Assembly: GCF_918698115.1 (NCBI RefSeq) | Contig: NZ_CAKKLV010000017.1 | Span: forward strand, 55,115 to 119,114 | DNA length: 64,000 nt | Source of the DNA: Peribacillus sp. Bi96 | Lineage (GTDB): Bacteria; Bacillota; Bacilli; Bacillales; DSM-1321 | Direction of reading: 5' to 3' | Shown: one piece after another, positions 24,780 through 34,202 of the stretch | How the letters are laid out: each line of letters starts with the position of its first letter | How positions within the stretch are numbered: position 1 is the first letter of the stretch | Position numbers and translations under genes: made by a program | Notes under the pieces: model-generated | Database searches by the model: none | Seen by the model: only the letters and a program-made list of their open reading frames with translations | What the model was told of the DNA's origin: nothing

Positions 24780-26738
24780 ATGGGTTTTTTCTCTAGATTT
24801 CTTATACCTAATCCTAGTCCCGTCATATACTCATCAATGGTTGCCATTGGTGTTACTGTTCTCTTGATCATTTTTGGTTTAACCCACTTTAAAAAATGGT
24901 TTTATTTATGGAGTGGCTGGCTAACAACAGTCGATCATAAAAGAATAGGTATTATGTATTTAATATCTGCTTTGTTGATGCTTTTTCGTGGTGGGGTAGA
25001 TGCTGTGATGATGCGTGCGCAACTTGCCGTACCGGATAATAAATTATTAGATTCACAGCACTATAATGAAATTTTTTCAACACATGGGGTTGTGATGATC
25101 CTCTTTATGGCGATGCCGTACATTATGGCCTTAATGAATTTCGTAGTGCCATTACAAATTGGAGCCCGAGATGTAGCATTCCCACGTCTAAATGCCATAA
25201 GTTTCTGGTTATTTTTTATGGGTGCGATGCTATTCAACATCTCTTTTGTAATTGGTGGTTCGCCTGATGCAGGGTGGTCATCTTATTTCCCGCTTGCAGG
25301 TAATGAATTTAGCCCGCATGTTGGAACGAATTATTATATGATTGGTATTCAGATAGCCGGAATAGGTACATTAATGACGGGGATTAATTTTTTGACGACT
25401 ATTCTTAAAATGAGAGCACCCGGTATGACATTAATGAAAATGCCAATGTTTACATGGTCTGCTTTAGTCACAAGCATTATTATCATTTTCGCATTCCCTG
25501 TATTAACAGTGGCGCTGATCATGGGAACAATGGATCGACTATTCGCAACCAAGTTTTTCACAATGACTGATGGCGGTATGGATATGCTTTGGGCTAACCT
25601 GTTCTGGGTTTGGGGACATCCTGAAGTATACATCTTAATCTTGCCTGCATTTGGTCTTTTTAGTGAGATAATCCCAACCTTTTCACGACGTAACCTATAT
25701 GGCTATCGATCAATGGTTGCTTCAATGGTATTTATCTCTATATATTCATTCTTCGTTTGGACGCACCATTTCTTTACAATGGGGCAAGCAGCATATGTTA
25801 ATAGTATTTTCTCGATTACAACGATGGTAATTGCTATTCCGACTGGAATCAAGATCTTTAACTGGTTGTTCACGATGTGGAAAGGTAGAATCAGATTTAC
25901 CGTACCTATGCTTTATTCAATAGGTTTCATACCTCTCTTCACAATCGGTGGAGTTACCGGGGTTATGCTTGCGATGTCAGCGGCGGATTATCAATACCAT
26001 AATACAATGTTTTTAGTAGCTCATTTCCACAATGTCATTATTCCGGGTGTAGTATTTGCTGTGCTTGGTGCCGGAACTTACTACTGGCCGAAAATGTTTG
26101 GTTTCATGTTGAATGAAAGGATTGGGAAATGGGCGTTCTGGTTTCTAACCATTGGTTTTTGCTTAGCATTCTTCCCTATGTATATCACTGGTTTAGATGG
26201 TCAAGCACGTCGTATATACACATACTCTGAATCGAGTGGATTTGGACCATTGAATATGATTTCGTTTATCGGGGCAGCTTTAATGGCAATCAGCTTTGTA
26301 TTAATCGTGTATACGATTTACTATAGCATTCGCCATGCTCCGAGAGATGTTGTTGGTGATGATCCGTGGGATGCACGTTCCCTTGAATGGGCTACTCATA
26401 ATCCAGTACCAGAATATAACTTTGCTATTATTCCACAAGTGAACTCAAGGGAAACGTTTTGGGATGCTAAATATAAAGGTCATGAATTATTCAAGGGTGA
26501 CTATGAAAAAATTCATATGCCCAATAACAGCGGCGGACCGTTTATCATGTCCTGTATCTTCTTTGTCTTTGGATTTGCGTTAGTATTCAGCATATGGTTT
26601 CTTGCGATTATTGGGTTAATCGGTATCTTTGTTTGCATGGCTCATCGTTCATTCGAAATAGATCATGGGCATTACATTTCTGTAGAAGAAATTAAAGCGA
26701 CAGAAGCAAAATTCGGGGGTGTTAATAAATGGAAATAG
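24780..26738 (+). CDS. qoxB: Cytochrome aa3 quinol oxidase subunit I
   Basis: 652 residues, about 14-15 membrane helices. It carries the low-spin heme and the heme-copper centre. Visible ligands are the early histidine in [16 protein letters not shown], the CuB/Tyr helix [17 protein letters not shown] (about 277-293), the HH pair in [11 protein letters not shown], and HFHNVIIPG with two late histidines. It reduces O2 to water using menaquinol and pumps protons. It starts behind GAAAGGAAAC and overlaps qoxC by ten bases. Confidence 0.97.
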   Translation: MGFFSRFLIPNPSPVIYSSMVAIGVTVLLIIFGLTHFKKWFYLWSGWLTTVDHKRIGIMYLISALLMLFRGGVDAVMMRAQLAVPDNKLLDSQHYNEIFSTHGVVMILFMAMPYIMALMNFVVPLQIGARDVAFPRLNAISFWLFFMGAMLFNISFVIGGSPDAGWSSYFPLAGNEFSPHVGTNYYMIGIQIAGIGTLMTGINFLTTILKMRAPGMTLMKMPMFTWSALVTSIIIIFAFPVLTVALIMGTMDRLFATKFFTMTDGGMDMLWANLFWVWGHPEVYILILPAFGLFSEIIPTFSRRNLYGYRSMVASMVFISIYSFFVWTHHFFTMGQAAYVNSIFSITTMVIAIPTGIKIFNWLFTMWKGRIRFTVPMLYSIGFIPLFTIGGVTGVMLAMSAADYQYHNTMFLVAHFHNVIIPGVVFAVLGAGTYYWPKMFGFMLNERIGKWAFWFLTIGFCLAFFPMYITGLDGQARRIYTYSESSGFGPLNMISFIGAALMAISFVLIVYTIYYSIRHAPRDVVGDDPWDARSLEWATHNPVPEYNFAIIPQVNSRETFWDAKYKGHELFKGDYEKIHMPNNSGGPFIMSCIFFVFGFALVFSIWFLAIIGLIGIFVCMAHRSFEIDHGHYISVEEIKATEAKFGGVNKWK

Positions 26739-27325
26739 ATCACTCGCAACCTCTTGAATATAGTACAGAACAAAATCGTCTAAATATTTTAGGCTTCTGG
26801 ATTTTCCTTGGAGCCGAAATTATGCTTTTTGCAACACTCTTTGCATCTTATTTTACATTAGTAGATCGTACCGGTAACGGTCCTACTGGAGCAGAAATTT
26901 TTGAAATCACTCCAGTACTTGCTGAAACATTCTTGCTCTTAACAAGCAGTTTTGTCATCGGGCTTGGAATTCATGCCATGCGACTTGGCAACAAGAAAGC
27001 CATGTTGACATTCTTCATAATCACTCTCCTTCTTGGATTAGGATTCTTAGGATTTGAAATTACTGAGTTCATTACCTATTATCGCGAAGGAGCTACACTG
27101 CAAACTAGTGGATTTACATCAATGCTCTTTACAACATTAGGGACACATGGAGCACATGTTACATTAGGACTTTTCTGGGGGTTATTTATTATCCTTCAAG
27201 TGAAAAAACGCGGGTTGACACCTGAAACAGCCAATAAATCCTTCATTTTCTCTCTTTACTGGCATTTCTTAGATATCGTTTGGATCTTCATCTTCACCTT
27301 TATCTACATGAAAGGAATGACATAA
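26729..27325 (+). CDS. qoxC: Cytochrome aa3 quinol oxidase subunit III
   Basis: 198 residues, five predicted helices. [23 protein letters not shown] at the start and [21 protein letters not shown] with [20 protein letters not shown] at the end are subunit III signatures. It stabilises the catalytic core. It overlaps qoxB and is separated from qoxD by two bases; co-translation with the rest of the oxidase is certain from layout. Confidence 0.96.
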   Translation: MEIDHSQPLEYSTEQNRLNILGFWIFLGAEIMLFATLFASYFTLVDRTGNGPTGAEIFEITPVLAETFLLLTSSFVIGLGIHAMRLGNKKAMLTFFIITLLLGLGFLGFEITEFITYYREGATLQTSGFTSMLFTTLGTHGAHVTLGLFWGLFIILQVKKRGLTPETANKSFIFSLYWHFLDIVWIFIFTFIYMKGMT

Positions 27326-27327
27326 AC

Positions 27328-27615
27328 ATGAAGGAATTATTCCCGGCTAAACAAGTATGGGGTTTTGTATTTTCATTGATTTTGACGGTTGTAGCTCTTT
27401 TGGTTTACTTCTTCAATATGTCAAAAGCAACAGGCATGACGATTTTTATATTGACAGCATTCATACAAGCAGCTGTTCAACTAGTTGTGTTTATGCATGC
27501 TCGTGAAACTGATGATAGCAAATCAATTTTTATGACTCTATATGGCGCTATATTCCTAGCTCTAATTACTGTCTTCGGTACAATACTATGTATGATCTGG
27601 GGTTGGAGTTATTGA
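27328..27615 (+). CDS. qoxD: Cytochrome aa3 quinol oxidase subunit IV
   Basis: 95 residues with three membrane helices, normal for the small subunit IV. ATG 27328 follows AAAGGAATGA located in the qoxC 3' end. The stop codon coincides with the first bases of a decayed copy of the yokU 3' end, so the operon end is also the boundary of the presumed insertion. Confidence 0.92.
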   Translation: MKELFPAKQVWGFVFSLILTVVALLVYFFNMSKATGMTIFILTAFIQAAVQLVVFMHARETDDSKSIFMTLYGAIFLALITVFGTILCMIWGWSY

Positions 27616-27700
27616 TATGAAACAGCTTGCAAAACAGACAAAGTACATGGAGTTAATGAACATGAAATTGTTGCTGAAACGTACTATTTTGACTTTTAGC
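27609..27700 (+). pseudogene. Decayed copy of the yokU 3' end
   Basis: DNA aligns with yokU from the codons for I-D-T-K-Q-L onward at roughly 70% identity by eye. Translated: D-M-K-Q-L-A-K-Q-T-K-Y-M-E-L-M-N-M-K-L-L-L-K-R, then a one-base deletion, then Y-Y-F-D-F. The intact gene reads DTKQLGKQTTYDELLKMKRLLKR-NYFDFGK. There is no start codon or zinc finger. Its first bases fuse with the qoxD stop. Confidence 0.8.
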
Positions 27701-27739
27701 GTAGGGAAAGGCTACTTTTCCATATATGTTTGAATAAAT

Positions 27740-27802
27740 AAAACCCCTCATTTAACTGGAACGATGGAAACGACTTATGCCATCGTCCATGTAGGGGTTT
27801 TT
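27740..27802 (+). terminator. Extended terminator after qoxABCD
   Basis: Outer stem AAAACCCCT/AGGGGTTTT plus an inner stem GGAACGATGG/CCATCGTCC, then T5. Confidence 0.85.
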
Positions 27803-28124
27803 CCCATTCGCAAAATGGGAATTTAAAGTAAGATTGGAGTCTGCTGGATCAAAAAGAACTCTTTCTCCATCAATTGAAGTACTAAGCACTTTTAAAAGCT
27901 AAAAAAGATTTCCCGTCTATAAAAAATGGAAGCAATATGGATTGAGAACTATATCTATATTACAGGACGATATATATCGATTGCCTCTCCTGATGAAAAA
28001 TCGTTGATGGTCTATGAACAGGAGGAAGAAGATTCTCATATTGATTTTAAAAAAGTGGACGGAAGGGAAAGTTTCCGATATATTAAAGCAGAAATCATAG
28101 TTATTTTTAAGGGGGCTCGACAAT
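27803..28124. other. 320-bp spacer before yozE
   Basis: A plus-strand frame from 27926 (83 codons) runs through the yozE ribosome site into its coding region in another frame. It lacks a ribosome site of its own and I do not accept it as a gene. GGGGG at about 28109 serves yozE. No other signal seen. Confidence 0.5.
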
Positions 28125-28352
28125 ATGAGACCATTTTATTTATATTTAATGAAGTTTCGACAACCGAAGGAAATTGACGCCATCACTAAATTTGCCAATT
28201 ATGCCTATCAGGACCATGGCTTCCCAAAGCAATCGACTGATTATAATGAAGTGAGCAGTTATTTAGAATTGAATGCAGACTATCTCGAAAGTATGTCTGT
28301 GTTTGATCATGCTTGGGAGCAATATGTCCAAATAGAAGAAGGACTTCTTTAG
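28125..28352 (+). CDS. yozE: YozE family (UPF0346) small protein
   Basis: 75 residues. FYLYLMKFRQPKEIDAITKFANYAYQDHGFPKQSTDYNEVSSYLELNADYLESMSVFDHAWEQY is the YozE SAM-like helical fold almost complete. B. subtilis places yozE next to yokU and yodN. Here the qox block separates it from yokU and a kinase gene separates it from yodN. The function is unknown. The next gene starts 29 bp downstream, so the kinase probably shares the transcript. Confidence 0.92.
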   Translation: MRPFYLYLMKFRQPKEIDAITKFANYAYQDHGFPKQSTDYNEVSSYLELNADYLESMSVFDHAWEQYVQIEEGLL

Positions 28353-28381
28353 GGAAATCAGGAATAGGGAGGATCGGAAGG

Positions 28382-30148
28382 ATGTTTAAGAGCCTTCAAA
28401 CCCGAATTTTGCTTTATTCTTTGCTTATAGCCAGTGTACCTGTTCTCATATTGGGTATCATTTCATATGGATCACAACGATCCTTGCTTGAAAAGGAAGC
28501 AAGAAATGCCTTGAATGCAGGCTCATTGAATATTGTCAATGAAACATATAACTATTTGAACGAACGGATCAGTGATGTGAAGCTAATGAGTGCAAATTCG
28601 GTAGTCATCAATCCTGACTCATCAAAAGAAGAGAAGTCCGTTGAACTAAAAAAGTTCATCGATGCAAAAGGAAATTATTACGGGATATTGTACTTGGATT
28701 TGGAAGGGAATGTAATTGTTGATACCTCCAATAAAATGATTGGAGATCGATTCGCGAATAGGATATGGTTTAAAGAGGCCTTGGAAGGTCATGAGTTCCT
28801 TTCTGACGTAAATAAAACCAAAGCTTACACAGAACCCTTTATAGCTGTAAGTGCACCGGTACATGATGTCACAGGAGAAATGATCGGTGTCGTCTCGCCA
28901 GCTTTCCGTTTGGAAAGGCTTTGGGAGATGATGGAGAAAAAGGCTAATGAAATTAGCGATAAGTATCCAGTGAACTTTTTCATGATTAACCAAGAAGGCA
29001 TCATGATATCAAAAAAAGACCCGCATGGTGTATTAAAGGATTCGGCCTTGGAGGAAATGGGACTAACAAAAGAGAAACTGATGGAAGCTTCGATATCTGA
29101 TGAATTGTACAGTGCAGAGAATGGAGAAAAAATATATTCCATTCAGCCTGTCCATACGATAGCGCAAACGGAGAATAAATGGTTTGTAGTTGTGGGTGCA
29201 GATAAGAAACAGGTGTTTCAGCCTTTGCATGACCTTTTAACACGTTATCTGATAATCTACAGTATCGTATTTGTTTCTATTATTCTGGCTGTCTATTTAC
29301 TTACTAGGACTCTTGTGAGGCCTGTTCAGGATCTAGTGGTGGCGACAGAGGATTTCATTGAAGGGAAAGAATTCGTCGTTTCCGATAAGAGTAGCTTCGA
29401 AGAAATGGAAAAATTGCACCTTGCCTTTGTAAGAATGATGGAAACGATTGAAGATCGCGAAAAGGAAATCGTCCGAACTGAAAAATTAAAATATGTTGGT
29501 CAGCTTGCTGCCGGGGTTGCCCATGAAATCAGGAACCCACTGACGACAATAAAGGGTTTTTTCCAACTATTGAAGAGCCAGGACCATGATAAAACATTAA
29601 TAGAAAAATATAGTGATGTCATGCTTGATGAAGTGGATCGGGTCAATGTATTCGTGACACAACTCTTGGATTTGGCAAAACCTCATCAACTCGAATGGGA
29701 AAAAATGGATTTGAAAGATCTTATTGATGAAATTATAGATACCTATACCTCTTCAACTCCGAGTTCTCATGTAAAGTTAATTAATGGATTGTCACAATCC
29801 GTCTTTGTTTATTCCGACAAAAACCGGTTACGGCAGGTTCTCTTGAATGTCTTGAATAATTCTTGTGAAGCCATCGATGGAAATGGGCAGATAGAACTGC
29901 GAATGACTGCCGTTTCACAATATGTCAATTTAATGATCAGAGATGATGGAAAAGGTATCAGTCCCGAGAACTTAAAAAATATCGGCATGCCCTTTTATAC
30001 CACTAAGCCTGATGGAAACGGCTTAGGTGTAGCGACCTGCATCCAGATCATGGAGGAATTGAAAGGGAAATTCCAAATTGAAAGCACCTACAGCGAAGGA
30101 ACGAAAGTGACCCTCGTTATCCCTACTACGAACCGTCTCATTAAATGA
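28382..30148 (+). CDS. Membrane sensor histidine kinase, dCache type (phosphorelay Kin-like)
   Basis: 588 residues. Membrane helix about 8-29, a long extracellular double-Cache-like sensor (about 35-280), second helix about 287-310, a HAMP-like linker, then HisKA with the phospho-His in GQLAAGVAHEIRNPLTTIKGF (about 380) and HATPase_c with NVLNNSCEAID, DDGKGIS and GNGLGVATC. The kinase core resembles the sporulation kinases KinA-KinE, and Cache sensing recalls KinD. No response regulator is adjacent, as expected for an orphan kinase feeding Spo0F. ATG 28382 follows GGGAGG with ten-base spacing. It interrupts the B. subtilis yozE-yodN order. Confidence 0.85.
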   Translation: MFKSLQTRILLYSLLIASVPVLILGIISYGSQRSLLEKEARNALNAGSLNIVNETYNYLNERISDVKLMSANSVVINPDSSKEEKSVELKKFIDAKGNYYGILYLDLEGNVIVDTSNKMIGDRFANRIWFKEALEGHEFLSDVNKTKAYTEPFIAVSAPVHDVTGEMIGVVSPAFRLERLWEMMEKKANEISDKYPVNFFMINQEGIMISKKDPHGVLKDSALEEMGLTKEKLMEASISDELYSAENGEKIYSIQPVHTIAQTENKWFVVVGADKKQVFQPLHDLLTRYLIIYSIVFVSIILAVYLLTRTLVRPVQDLVVATEDFIEGKEFVVSDKSSFEEMEKLHLAFVRMMETIEDREKEIVRTEKLKYVGQLAAGVAHEIRNPLTTIKGFFQLLKSQDHDKTLIEKYSDVMLDEVDRVNVFVTQLLDLAKPHQLEWEKMDLKDLIDEIIDTYTSSTPSSHVKLINGLSQSVFVYSDKNRLRQVLLNVLNNSCEAIDGNGQIELRMTAVSQYVNLMIRDDGKGISPENLKNIGMPFYTTKPDGNGLGVATCIQIMEELKGKFQIESTYSEGTKVTLVIPTTNRLIK

Positions 30149-30158
30149 GGCGGTTTTT
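30131..30158 (+). terminator. Terminator of the kinase gene
   Basis: AACCGTCTCAT/ATGAGGCGGTT stem overlapping the stop codon, T5 tail. Confidence 0.85.
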
Positions 30159-30333
30159 GGTCGTCGCAAGAAAAGGTAACAGGTTTTTCATTATTGGAAC
30201 CTGCCCCGTATTAAGGGTGGCAAGTTATTATCTAAATGAGCAAAATGCCCTCTCATTTCCATTAACCTCTATGTTTGTTTGTGCATATAATTTACTAATC
30301 AAACGATAAGGACCATATTGGGGGATGTCTCTT

Positions 30334-31041
30334 ATGGGCAAAAAAAAACAGCCGAAATTTAAAATAGGCGATACAGTCGTAATAACAATGTATGGGACAG
30401 TCGGGAATATAACCGATGTAAAATTTCTCGATGGTGCTTATGTGTATGAAGTGAACTATAGTGAAGGCCTTTATATTGAAAAAACATTGCAATCGATAAA
30501 TGAATATGAAGGAGAAATCCTTTATCAAAAGGAACAAATCGATATTGAATATAAATATTTATTAGGTGACTTAGTCCAGGTAGATGGATATGAACATGAT
30601 TATTTCAAGATTATCGGCTATCGAACGGAAATTTGGCGCTATAAGGAAAATGCCTGGGAGGATGTAATCTATGAGTTATCACGAATCTCAGACAGTGAAT
30701 GGCTTGAAGCGCATGAAGAAGAACTGACTTTAATAGCCGATGCTAAACGTGCAGATGGGATTATTCGAAAATTAGGGCTGCTCCTTTCTAAAAAGAATAA
30801 TGAGCTTGCTATCATTGCTAAACAAAACAACCCTGGTAAAGGTGAGCGAGAAATGACAATGACAAAAAATGAAAAAAAGGAAATGATTGATGGACTTTTG
30901 GATTTATACAATGATTACTGTAAGCTCTATGAGCATTTTGGCGATGATGAATATCGTCATATCATGAAGATTGCCCTTGCGAAAATTGAAAAAGCGGCAG
31001 AGGAAATTTATCCAGATCATAAAAAGAAGCAAACGAAGTGA
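30334..31041 (+). CDS. YodN-like protein, function unknown
   Basis: 235 residues, acidic, no membrane segment. The first ~95 residues contain two short beta modules beginning FKIGDTVVITMYGTVGNITDV and YLLGDLVQVDGYEHDYFKIIGYR, resembling KOW/SH3-like barrels. The rest is helical and ends in a basic tail. Position between the yozE and yozD homologues equals that of B. subtilis yodN, and length is similar; I rely on synteny, not on a recognised motif. ATG 30334 is chosen over 30325 because the GGGGG site abuts the earlier codon. Confidence 0.7.
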   Translation: MGKKKQPKFKIGDTVVITMYGTVGNITDVKFLDGAYVYEVNYSEGLYIEKTLQSINEYEGEILYQKEQIDIEYKYLLGDLVQVDGYEHDYFKIIGYRTEIWRYKENAWEDVIYELSRISDSEWLEAHEEELTLIADAKRADGIIRKLGLLLSKKNNELAIIAKQNNPGKGEREMTMTKNEKKEMIDGLLDLYNDYCKLYEHFGDDEYRHIMKIALAKIEKAAEEIYPDHKKKQTK

Positions 31042-31207
31042 AAGGTTTCCATGATTAGGGGCGATATTCCTTGAAAAAGCTTTCATTCAAAATGGTCAGG
31101 AATGGTCCTTAATACATGAAGGCAATTCATATGATTTTTCATTATGGAATGCAACTGGAATATTTGTCTCTAGTCATTCATACACCTTTAATTAAGGGGG
31201 CGATGAT

Positions 31208-31378
31208 TTGCGAGAAATTGAGGTTTTTATTGATACAGAAGAGATAGCGGAATTCTTTTTTCAAGAATTGATAAGACGGGGCTATCTTCCAACAGAAGCT
31301 GAAGTTGAAGATCTTGCTGACATCACATTCGAATATCTTCTTGAAAAATGCATAATTGATGAAGAAGTCGATGAGTAA
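31208..31378 (+). CDS. yozD: YozD family small acidic protein
   Basis: 56 residues from TTG behind AAGGGGG. EIEVFIDTEEIAEFFFQELIRRGYLPTEAEVEDLADITFEYLLEKCIIDEE matches YozD of B. subtilis closely as I remember it. It looks like a compact helical protein with a strongly acidic end. Synteny (yozD beside yodN and upstream of kamA on the map) agrees. The function is unknown. It ends before a GC-rich terminator. Confidence 0.88.
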   Translation: MREIEVFIDTEEIAEFFFQELIRRGYLPTEAEVEDLADITFEYLLEKCIIDEEVDE

Positions 31379-31436
31379 CCTGTCATTAGACGGTTAGCAG
31401 CTTCCTTACCCTTAAATTAAAAAAATCTTTTAAAAA

Positions 31437-31460
31437 AGACGGCGGACCACCGCCGTTTTG
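31437..31460 (+). terminator. Terminator after yozD
   Basis: ACGGCGG/CCGCCGT with an ACCA loop, then TTTT. Confidence 0.85.
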
Positions 31461-31553
31461 TTTGCGGTTTAATAGGAAGGGTGCCACAATCCTTTTCATG
31501 ATGTCTGCGTTTACTTTTCTTTAAGGTGCTCTTGGATAATGTTCAATTTTCCT

Positions 31554-31607
31554 AACTTGTGGTTGATATGGTATAGTAGTTTGTGAATATCATTTCACCC
31601 ACAAGTT
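31554..31607 (+). promoter_or_regulatory. deoD promoter flanked by an inverted repeat
   Basis: AACTTGTGG (31554-31562) and CCACAAGTT (31599-31607) are perfect inverted copies. A TATAGT -10 (31572-31577) lies between them. The right arm ends directly before AAGGAGG. It could be an operator pair or, if transcription starts further upstream, a hairpin masking the ribosome site. Confidence 0.45.
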
Positions 31608-31624
31608 AAGGAGGACGTAGTTGT

Positions 31625-32329
31625 ATGAGCGTACATATTGGTGCTAAAGAAAATGAAATTGCTGAAACGGTCTTACTTCCTGGAGACCCATTGCGTGCAA
31701 AATATATTGCTGAAACATTTTTAGAGGATGCTAAACTTTACAATGAAGTACGTAACATGTTTGGATATACAGGTACATATAAAGGTAAACGGATTTCTGT
31801 CCAAGGTACAGGCATGGGTGTACCATCCATTTCCATCTACGTGAATGAATTGATGAATAGTTATAATGTCCAGAAGCTGATTCGTGTTGGTACTGCCGGA
31901 GCCATTCAAAAAGATGTAAAAGTCAGGGATGTAATCCTGGCAATGAGTGCTTCAACCGATTCACAAATGAACCGCATGACATTCGGTGGAGTGGACTTTG
32001 CCCCGACTGCGGATTTCGATTTGCTTAGAAAAGCTTATGACGCGGGCACGGCTAAGGGCTTGCAATTAAAGGTCGGCAATGTGTTTACGGCCGATCAGTT
32101 TTATAACGATAATAGTGAATTGGAAAAATGGGCAAAATACCAGATACTTGCGATAGAAATGGAATCAGCGGCTTTATACACGCTTGCTGCTAAATTTGGA
32201 CGCCAAGCTTTATCTGTATTAACCATTTCCGATCACATTTTAACTGGTGAGGAAACGAGTTCTGAAGAGCGTCAGTCAACTTTTAACGAAATGGTTGAAG
32301 TGGCATTGGAAGCAGCTATACAAGACTGA
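31625..32329 (+). CDS. deoD: Purine nucleoside phosphorylase, DeoD type
   Basis: 234 residues, normal for the hexameric trimer-of-dimers type. [15 protein letters not shown] (phosphate binding), [37 protein letters not shown] and the substrate-site EMESAALY are diagnostic. It splits purine (deoxy)nucleosides, adenosine included, to base and (deoxy)ribose-1-phosphate. Start behind a perfect AAGGAGG. In B. subtilis deoD is also upstream of the yozD/yodN group. Confidence 0.96.
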   Translation: MSVHIGAKENEIAETVLLPGDPLRAKYIAETFLEDAKLYNEVRNMFGYTGTYKGKRISVQGTGMGVPSISIYVNELMNSYNVQKLIRVGTAGAIQKDVKVRDVILAMSASTDSQMNRMTFGGVDFAPTADFDLLRKAYDAGTAKGLQLKVGNVFTADQFYNDNSELEKWAKYQILAIEMESAALYTLAAKFGRQALSVLTISDHILTGEETSSEERQSTFNEMVEVALEAAIQD

Positions 32330-32628
32330 TAATTGGATGTAATGACAGGCGGGTGACCATGTAATAAGTGATGCTGTATAATGACAGTCGGGATACAGGC
32401 TCATTTATTCCTTGGTATCCGCATTTTTGTAATGTAACGGATGATCAATTCGGAAATGCGGAATGTCATGAGTATTCCTTTTGATTTTACATGTGTGAAC
32501 GGTTTAAAAAATACATATGAACAAAATTGTTATTTTTGATAACTATTATTTTTCGATTGGCACGAAAGCTGATAAAATAGAAAGAAATCGTTTATTTCGT
32601 CATGAAGAATGAAAGTGGTGAGGCTTCA
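32330..32628. other. 300-bp spacer before ctpA
   Basis: No gene seen. It contains TATAAT-like boxes (near 32380 and 32575) and a small GTTAT/ATAAC hairpin (about 32528-32542). The ctpA promoter must lie here. Confidence 0.4.
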
Positions 32629-34086
32629 GTGGAAGAAGAAAATCAAAAACAGCCAAAAGAGGCAGGGAAATTCATTAAAATAAAGAAGTTTACGTTCATT
32701 ATGGGGATTTTCTTAGTCATATTCCTAACCGCAGGGATTACTACAATAGCCTTGACCTTTGGAGATGAAAAAGTAGATTCATTAGCACCGGATAAACATT
32801 CGGAGTTTGAAAAGCTGTATTCTACATACGATACGATAAAAGATAACTATTATGAAGAAATTGATGAAGACAAGCTTGTTGACGGTGCAATTAATGGGAT
32901 GATCAATTCATTGGATGATCCTTACTCTGCTTATATGGATAAAAAGGAAGCTTCGAGTTTCCATGAGAGCATCTCTTCCTCCTTTGAAGGTATCGGTGCC
33001 GAGATACAAGAGCAGGATGGACAAATTATGGTCGTCTCACCGATTAAAGGATCTCCCGCCGAAAAATCAGGGATAAAACCGAATGATATCATTTTAAGTG
33101 TGGACGGGAAAAGCGTAGAAGGTTTAAGCTCTTCTGAAGCTGTCCTGAAAATCAGGGGCAAAAAGGGAACGAAAGTGGATTTATCCATCTCAAGAGCTGG
33201 TGAGTCCGCACCGATTGAGCTCACGATTAAACGTGACACAATCCCGATTGAAACTGTTTATGCAGAAATGCTTGATGATGGGGTTGCAAAAATTCAAGTA
33301 ACCAGTTTTTCCGAACATACTGTCCAAGAGCTGAAAACGGCGCTTGAAGAAATGTCCAAGAAAGATATGAAGGGTCTAGTTTTGGATTTACGAGGAAACC
33401 CCGGTGGGCTGCTTGACCAAGCTATAGATATGGCAAGCCTGTTCATACCAAATGGGGAAGTGGTCCTTCAAGTTGAGGAGCGTAGCGGGAATAAAGAAGT
33501 CTATAAATCGAAGAATGACGGAGAGTTGAAGATTCCGATAGCTGTATTGATTGATGATGGCAGTGCCAGCGCTTCTGAGATTGTCGCAGCGGCCGTCAGT
33601 GAATCTGCGGACATCCCATTGATTGGTGTTAAATCATTTGGGAAAGGGACTGTCCAGACTGCCCAAGACTTCGATGATGGTTCTAACTTCAAATACACGG
33701 CAGCTAAATGGTTGACTCCTAAAGGCAACTGGATTCATAAAAAAGGGATTAAGCCGGATATTAATGTCAAACTTCCTGACTATGCCAGCCTTCCATACAT
33801 TTCGCCGGATAAGGAATTGAAAGCATCCGATTCTTCCAGTGAAGTGAAAGCAGCTGAAGAGATGCTGAAGGTAGCTGGTCATGATCCAGGTAAGATAGAT
33901 GGATTCTTTGATCAAGAAACAACCAATGCAGTCAAAGCATTCCAAAGGGACCAAAAAATTAACGAAACTGGCACCATTAAAGACGATACTACCGTCAAAT
34001 TGATGCAAGTCATCCGTGAGAAAATCCTTAAAAACGACACACAAGTGAAAAAAGCGGTAGAAGTAGTAAAGAAAGAAATCAAATAA
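32629..34086 (+). CDS. ctpA: C-terminal processing protease (S41) with PDZ and peptidoglycan-binding domains
   Basis: About 485 residues. A membrane anchor (about 22-44), a PDZ domain (about 95-175: IKGSPAEKSGIKPNDIILSVDG), the S41 catalytic domain with nucleophile serine in DDGSASASEIVAAAV and general-base lysine in FGKGTVQT, and a C-terminal PG-binding domain (AEEMLKVAGHDPGKIDGFFDQETTNAVKAFQ). This is the CtpA/CtpB layout; position next to deoD agrees with CtpA. GTG 32629 follows GGTGAGG; ATG 32602 has no ribosome site. It acts outside the membrane at the wall. Confidence 0.92.
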   Translation: MEEENQKQPKEAGKFIKIKKFTFIMGIFLVIFLTAGITTIALTFGDEKVDSLAPDKHSEFEKLYSTYDTIKDNYYEEIDEDKLVDGAINGMINSLDDPYSAYMDKKEASSFHESISSSFEGIGAEIQEQDGQIMVVSPIKGSPAEKSGIKPNDIILSVDGKSVEGLSSSEAVLKIRGKKGTKVDLSISRAGESAPIELTIKRDTIPIETVYAEMLDDGVAKIQVTSFSEHTVQELKTALEEMSKKDMKGLVLDLRGNPGGLLDQAIDMASLFIPNGEVVLQVEERSGNKEVYKSKNDGELKIPIAVLIDDGSASASEIVAAAVSESADIPLIGVKSFGKGTVQTAQDFDDGSNFKYTAAKWLTPKGNWIHKKGIKPDINVKLPDYASLPYISPDKELKASDSSSEVKAAEEMLKVAGHDPGKIDGFFDQETTNAVKAFQRDQKINETGTIKDDTTVKLMQVIREKILKNDTQVKKAVEVVKKEIK

Positions 34087-34098
34087 ATATTTTATACT

Positions 34099-34136
34099 AA
34101 AAAGCCTGTCAGCGGTTACCGTTGACGGGCTTTTTT
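34099..34136 (+). terminator. Terminator after ctpA
   Basis: AAGCCTGTCAGCGG opposite CCGTTGACGGGCTT, 4-nt loop, T6. Confidence 0.9.
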
Positions 34137-34202
34137 GTCGTTACATGCATATTATTCCAATAAAAGGTAAAAATATGGGTAAATTTCCGATGAGGTGAGG
34201 TA

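Noticed and set aside
27926..28177. 83-codon plus-strand frame before yozE
   Set aside because: No ribosome site, and it runs through the yozE start into yozE in another frame; YozE is well supported.
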